Source: Filosporella fistucella (lineage: Eukaryota; Ascomycota; Leotiomycetes; Helotiales). From it: a stretch of 64,000 bases of DNA. Of this stretch, positions 59,311 through 64,000 are shown in pieces (the stretch's first letter is position 1; every line of letters begins with the position of its first letter). A program made the translations under genes and the position numbers. Under the pieces are notes generated by a model. The model saw only the letters and a program-made list of their open reading frames with translations, was not told the DNA's origin and ran no database searches. The stretch lies in NCBI GenBank assembly GCA_030077755.1, contig JAQJZZ010000008.1:62001-126000 (forward strand). Direction: 5' to 3'.

Positions 59311-61712
59311 ATGGAGCCTTTAACGATCACCACGGGAACTCTTGCCCTCGTGCGCTCTATTGTGGCCATTTCTATTTCGATCTCAACCTTCACCAAAGAT
59401 GTAAATGATGCGAAGGCAGATTTGAATCAGGTCTGTAGAGAATTGGACAGTTTGACACTTGTGCTGAATTCTCTGGCCTCACATACCGACAGGCTGCAAC
59501 GCGAGTCCCAAGGTTCTAATTCTCTAGTACGCCGCATCTTGGAGGTCATTCAAGATTGCGAAAAGCTCATCGAGGAGCTAGAGACTCTGATCAAGAAATA
59601 TGATACAAGCATGCGAAGGCGAATTGCTTGGGCCATGTATGGAAAAAGTAATGTGGAGAAGCTAAGCATCAAGCTCCAAGCAAATAACAGGTTGCTCTCA
59701 TTCTCACTTGAGGTCGTGAACTCCGTGACCACGCACCGGATTAGGGATGACACCTCTGCGATGCGGAGAGAGGCGGAAGAGGCGAGAGCAGAGTTAGCCA
59801 GCTTGCGAGATCAGATGAACCGACTAATCGAGGCTTTGCAAACGCGTGGGGAATTATCAAGGAGCTTCAATGTTCAGCAATGGGTGTTTGACGTGGGTGA
59901 ATATGCAGAAAGTCTAGTCGAGGTCCCGTCGGAAGAAGCTGTTTGGAGTGTCACTGACGATGCCACTGTCTACCACTCTTCCTCAACCTCACCGGATGTT
60001 ATATACGGGGGCGGCAATACAGGCCGAGAGCCCGTCGAAGAGGTTGAAGGAATGTTAAGGAGAGCTACCGTCTCAGATTCTGTTGACGCTGTTCGGAGCC
60101 CTTCTCAGAACAGTGAATCAGAGAGAGAATCAGCCTCTCATCAAACAAATATTATTCAGGGCGGTCATAGCACATACGAACCTCCTCGAACGCCGGGACA
60201 CGTGCGGGTCGAAATGATAAATCCCCAGATTCAGGTGCCCAGCAACACAAATGAAGCGACATTGTCATCTCGGCGTGAACGAATTAATAGCGGCAACCAA
60301 AATCCTTCTACTACTTCAACTGGTCCATCTTCTCCAATGCCAGAACCCGCACGATTCAACTTCAATAGTCCGCAGAGTCAAAGATCTAGAAATGCAGCCA
60401 ACGGAGATGGCCAGAATGCGTCCTCGAGTCCAAATAGTCCAGCTCGGCCTTCTTCGGGTTCAGTTCCAGCTTTATCATTACGAAGGAATTTCTCGCCTCC
60501 GCGCCCTCGATCCCCACCTCCTCCAACTCCGTTCCAGGTACCATTCAAAGATAGTGATTTCAGCCTCGACTCAATTATAGAGCGTCTTTTAAGTGTGAGA
60601 GGTTCCAGACCCGGAACACAAATTCAATTACTTGATCAGGAAATTAGGATTCTTCTAACAAAAGCACGAGACGTTTTTATATCTCAGCCTGTTTTTTTAG
60701 AACTAGAAGCGCCTCTCAAGGTAATCTTACGACCGCTTTTTGCACGCGCAACTATTTCTATATAAATTGGCACGTAACTGACAGGAGCCCCAGGTAACTG
60801 GTACAATATGCGGTCAATACTATGACCTACTACGTATTTTCGAGTATTCCGGATTCCCTCCTGAAGCAAATTATCTCTTTCTTGGGGATTATGTCTCCAA
60901 AGGGAAGCAAGGTATCGAAACTATATGCTTACTGTTGGCGTTCAAAGTCAAGTATCCTGAAAACTTCTTTCTCCTGCGGGGAAATCACGAATGTGCATCC
61001 ATAAATCGCATATACGGATTTTATGACGAATGTCGACGAAGATACAATGAGAAATTGTGGAAGACTTTCACAGATTGTTTTAATTGCATGCCTATAGCTG
61101 CCCTCATCGATGAGAAAATATTTTGCATGCATGGAGGGCTAAGTCCGGACTTGAACTCATTAGAACAACTACGATATATTATGCGGCCAACTGACGTAAG
61201 CAAACTTTCCAGCGATTTACCGTACCCAGGGCGATGGCGAATTAGTCAAGCATAAAACAGCTATTCAATTCCAGAGGATGGCCCTTGAGGTTTAATATGC
61301 TGACAGCGTATTCTAGATTCCTGACTGTGGCCTTCTCTGTGACCTCCTCTGGGCCGATCCTGATAAAGATATAATTGGCTGGGGTGAAAGTGATCGTGGA
61401 GTGTCCTTCACCTTTGGTCCTGATGTTGTATCACGCTTCTGTCAAAAGCATGACCTTGATTTGATTGTCAGGTCACATCAGGTTGTCGAAAACGGATATG
61501 AATTCTTCTCCCAACAGCAGCTCGTTACAGTCTTTGCCGTTCCAAATTATTGTGGTGAATATGATAATGCTGGTGCCGTAATGAGTATAGATGAGAGTTT
61601 AATGTGTTCCTTTGAGGTAAGATATCCGTGATCTTATCAATTGTTTGCTCTGTGGCTACTAAGAAATTATGAAATATAGCGCTTATTGCCTGCCAAAAGA
61701 AAGTTCGTCTAG
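59311..61712 (+). CDS. HeLo-like N-terminal domain fused to a PP1-type pseudophosphatase, 714 aa
   Basis: Exons 59311-60720, 60794-61195, 61317-61616 and 61680-61712. Residues 1-190 resemble the HeLo-like N-terminal domain of fungal STAND proteins ([32 protein letters not shown]) with a coiled coil ([20 protein letters not shown]). Residues 200-405 are disordered, rich in Ser, Pro and Asn. From 411 a full PP1 fold: [89 protein letters not shown]1 metal ligands D64 and H66 are T474 and C476; D95 and R96 are S505 and K506. D92, N124, H125, H173, R221, H248 and Y272 are kept. The second exon start at 60794 gives gap-free alignment. Expected role: a phosphatase-like scaffold or decoy linked to nonself or cell-death signalling (inference). 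Confidence 0.85.
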
Positions 61713-61861
61713 CAACACAAGTATGGCCACTCCTTCCCACATTTAGTACAATTATGACAAATCAAGTTTTGCTGACCCTGCGCTGTAGATTGGACATCCA
61801 CGTAAATAAGCATCTATTTTTTGGATGCGTGATAGATGCTTTATAAGTTTATTTTGTAAGA

Positions 61862-62146
61862 TCAATTGTAGATATGAGTTAACGTCCATCTCATTTTCTT
61901 GCTCGTGCCATCCGTAAGATTCTTTAGTGTCACCTTCTCTGCCTCCCGCTTTCCTTGAATTCTCGAATCACCTTGAATAATGCGCCTGTTAAAGTGTACA
62001 ACGACAACGAGTTCAGCTTGATCGAGTTCCCTAAGGACGCTATTCCTCCATATGCTATACTTTCGCATAGATGTAAGGCTGGAGGTGGGAGATTGGGTCG
62101 TGCCTTGTGAGTTGTTATGTTCAGAATTTTGTACTGTGCACACCAA
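61862..62146 (-). CDS. unrecognised 94-aa frame, antisense, near the HeLo-like/PP1 gene
   Basis: The C-terminal two-thirds (VLRELDQAELVVVVHFNRR, GKREAEKVTLKNLTDG, MRWTLTHIYN) has the look of a real C-terminal exon, with alternating strands and charged turns. The first part is Ser/Thr/Gln-rich and may not be coding. No family recognised. It converges with the fusion gene, with about 150 bases between them, and lies within the same inverted-repeat boundaries. It is either the last exon of a gene whose 5' part is lost or a small gene. Confidence 0.3.
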   Translation of the reverse strand: MVCTVQNSEHNNSQGTTQSPTSSLTSMRKYSIWRNSVLRELDQAELVVVVHFNRRIIQGDSRIQGKREAEKVTLKNLTDGTSKKMRWTLTHIYN

Positions 62147-62389
62147 TTGCTAAGGCTGCGTGTTGCGCACCAGCCACTTCACACCAAGCCATAGAGACTA
62201 AAATTACACGGAAATTACTAAACTCACGGCACCCTAACCCAAACTGGTTAGTCACTTTGATCCAAAGTACTAATCCACCTTTCAGATCTCAGTGAAGTTG
62301 TACGCCACACCCGCCACAGGCGCTGAGGATGATTTCTGGCCTAGTAGTAAGGTGTTAGAACTTGAATATGATCCTTTTATCTATATCAG

Positions 62390-62475
62390 ATATGGTAATA
62401 GCTCAGTGGTAGAGTTAATAGATAAGATTTCTATAGAGCTACATAAGTAGGTTCTATTCAAAAATGGCGCGAGGG
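62390..62475 (+). repeat. tRNA-derived sequence (degenerate tRNA or SINE head)
   Basis: TAGCTCAGTGGTAGAG at 62399 is a perfect tRNA D-arm/A-box, and AGGTTCTATTCAAA at 62448 resembles the B-box. The spacing is that of a tRNA. The anticodon stem ATAGA/TCTAT can form, but the base before the anticodon is A rather than T, and the acceptor ends do not pair well. It is therefore a decayed tRNA or a SINE-type element rather than a working tRNA gene. Confidence 0.5.
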
Positions 62476-62569
62476 CGACAATGCGATCGTAATTTTCGAG
62501 GAAGAGGGATTGAGGATATCCGAGAGTGGCTATAGAATATTATGTATAAAACATTATAGGACGTATTAA

Positions 62570-62640
62570 GGTGTACGTGGATTTTAAAATGCCTAAAGTC
62601 AAAGTATCTGTTATTTTTTCCGACACGCAGGAATGGACGT
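62570..62640 (-). repeat. right terminal inverted repeat-like sequence
   Basis: Reverse complement begins ACGTCCATTCCTGCGTG and parallels the left copy at 58114 over about 60 bases with several substitutions. TA follows at 62641-62642. Confidence 0.65.
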
Positions 62641-63502
62641 TAACCTTGATCATGATCTTCATACTTTCCATTACATCAAACACACTTTCCTCCTCTTGGA
62701 TACTTTGCCAACCAAGTCAAATTTAGGACCGCTCGAGCATAGGTGACACACCACAAATTTTACTTCGAACTCTGCATTATATCTAAATCGAGCAATTGTC
62801 TTGATGTCTAGCACTCGACAATCTCTCTTCACCTGAGCCCAATTTATGTCGGCAATACAGATGCATTCCAGCTTGCTAGGCACTAGGTGCTATTCAGATA
62901 CACGATCAGGTAGAGCTAAAAGGCTATGCATCACTTCAATAATACAAAATGAGACCATGTTATCTGGTATTACCTTACCAAGGATCCTTTGAGGTTTTTG
63001 ATGCACAATGTGTGCTCCTTGGTTCGATGTGGCTGGTTCGAATATCCTTTGTAGACTCAATGAGAGTGAAAGCCCAAAGACCGGTGGCGTACTCAGGAGG
63101 GGTAGAAGTTCAAAAGGCTCCATCACCTTGACGATTACAATAGCAAGCTGAGAGTTTGATTAGGTTTTCGATCATTCTTGAATATCGAGAGTTCCACCCG
63201 CCATTGATATTCTTTCAAGCTTGATAGTCCACCACAGCCGAGTAGAATTAACAAAGAAATTACCTAACATTTGTCAATTACAACCTAACTTCGGAATTTC
63301 TTTCAACAATAACTGGAGCAATGAAAAGTCCGGAAGCGGAGGAGACGTCGACGCGCCATGCTGGATGCGTCTAGCAAGAAATTCTTTCAACCACATTTCT
63401 CTAAGTAGATCACTCAGTTATAACCCTTCGAGCTACATCCACCCTGGAGCTTACACCCGTTATCAATCTTTTGATACTTCCCAAAGATACCAGATTCCTA
63501 CA

Positions 63503-64000
63503 ATGCCTCCCAAAGCCGCAGACTGGAAGCCAGTCCCAGGCAACCCAGTCCTAGACATTAACCACCAATTCCGCCCCCCATCCCCAGACCTCCTCTTATT
63601 CGAGACCGAACTCGAAGCCCGCATCTACCCCCCACCACCCCCAGGGCGAGCAGCACCCGCAACACCTCCCCGTCCTAGGAACGACGATGTAGCCAAATCA
63701 GCCCTACGTTATCTACCTATCCACGCCCTAGAGCTGAAAGCTCTCCTCGATGATGAGTTTGTCCCGCCACCGGCTCATCTACTAGAGTTCTATCTGGAGC
63801 TCATTTGCAAGACGCAGAATAGTCGCACGAACAACCATAATGGCATTTCTGAATTTGGCGTCTCTCGAGCTGAAGACTTGCGTGTCGCGGAAGTGAGGAA
63901 GAATGGGAGGGGGAATCTTCCGTATGGTGCTCAGCCACCGCCGCGGATACCGTGTTATATGTATCAGACTCTTCGGTTCACAGAAAGATTATTGAATCGT
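63503..64000 (+). CDS. partial gene at window end, unknown proline-rich N-terminus
   Basis: An open frame of 166 codons from ATG at 63503 to the last base, without a stop or an evident intron. The start reads MPPKAADWKPVPGNPVLDIN, then LLFETELEARIYPPPPPGRA, a proline-rich stretch, RYLPIHALELKALLDDEFV, LLEFYLELICKTQNSRTNN and PCYMYQTLRFTERLLNR. No signal peptide. Codon use is C-rich in third positions in the first half, like well-expressed fungal genes. No domain that I recognise; the rest lies outside the window. Confidence 0.7.
   Translation, partial: MPPKAADWKPVPGNPVLDINHQFRPPSPDLLLFETELEARIYPPPPPGRAAPATPPRPRNDDVAKSALRYLPIHALELKALLDDEFVPPPAHLLEFYLELICKTQNSRTNNHNGISEFGVSRAEDLRVAEVRKNGRGNLPYGAQPPPRIPCYMYQTLRFTERLLNR

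Larger units (their letters stand above)
58114..62640. mobile_element. possible TIR-bounded element carrying the HeLo-like/PP1 gene
   Basis: The left end reads ACGTTTATCCCTGCGTG, then CCGGAAAA. The right end, on the minus strand, reads ACGTCCATTCCTGCGTG, then TCGGAAAA. Both are followed by similar AT-rich sequence (TACTTTAACTT versus TACTTTGACTT). Each is flanked outward by TA, the target duplication of Tc1/mariner/pogo transposons. The left end has a second copy of GCCGGAAAA about 17 bases inside. No transposase frame is seen, so this is a non-autonomous element with cargo or two separate remnants in opposite orientation. Confidence 0.4.
61713..63502. other. intergenic stretch with fragments and repeats
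   Basis: Holds a short unrecognised minus-strand frame, a tRNA-like stretch, the right inverted repeat and, beyond it, a minus-strand remnant at 62671-63126. That remnant carries an in-frame TAG between DRVSE and HLVPSKLECICIADINW. The last 350 bases should be the promoter of the partial gene at the window end. Confidence 0.45.

Noticed and set aside
60785..60793. Earlier acceptor (at 60784) for the second exon of the HeLo-like/PP1 gene
   Set aside because: It inserts three residues (EPQ) into the PP1 alignment; the acceptor at 60793 aligns without a gap.
61879..61889. TTAACGTCCAT, similar to the right inverted-repeat end
   Set aside because: Similarity ends after 11 bases; chance is likely.
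1..64000. CRISPR arrays, rRNA genes, bacterial operons
   Set aside because: None seen; gene structure is fungal throughout.

Overview
The window is nuclear DNA of a filamentous ascomycete (Pezizomycotina). The signs are short GT-AG introns of about 41-60 nt with CTAAC/CTGAC-like branch points, Zn2Cys6 regulators, a HET-domain protein, a BCS1-type AAA ATPase, secreted GMC and heme-peroxidase enzymes, and a HeLo-like STAND N-terminal domain. A leotiomycete is my best guess, but that is inference.

Layout. 0.2-22.8 kb holds a DOMON/cytochrome b561 membrane protein, an acidic nuclear-type protein (possibly CRF1/IFH1-like), a secreted CDH-like GMC flavoprotein without a cytochrome domain, an unknown protein, a large HET protein, a Rossmann-fold protein and a 10-exon secreted heme peroxidase. 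25.5-29.5 kb holds a small acidic protein, BCS1 and an aldo-keto reductase. 30.0-31.7 kb is a decayed F-box gene with a 17-C run. 33.9-39.9 kb holds a Zn2Cys6 regulator, an S9 peptidase and a membrane-anchored RBR ubiquitin ligase.

41.1-45.1 kb is a dead gene set: a Zn2Cys6 regulator with a stop inside its zinc cluster, the C-terminal part of an AnmK/levoglucosan-kinase-like sugar kinase, and an MFS sugar transporter. The last two are head to head and both have lost their 5' ends at a shared junction near 43,743. This looks like the remnant of an anhydrosugar-use cluster.

45.2-57.9 kb is an apparently intact cluster: threonine aldolase, aldo-keto reductase, Zn2Cys6 regulator, FAD (DAO-type) oxidoreductase, SDR, amino-acid permease and HAD hydrolase. 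Its intergenic regions repeatedly carry a CGGAG motif, with the exact 8-mer TCGGAGTG (either strand) seen six times in three of the four promoter regions. I infer a self-regulated catabolic cluster for an amino or hydroxy-amino compound.

58.1-62.6 kb is the most unusual segment. An intact four-exon gene joins a HeLo-like (STAND-type) N-terminal domain, a disordered linker and a complete PP1-type phosphatase fold in which two metal ligands and two further active-site residues are replaced. It lies between degenerate inverted repeats, each next to a TA dinucleotide, as if carried in a 4.5-kb TIR-bounded element. The window ends inside a further coding region.
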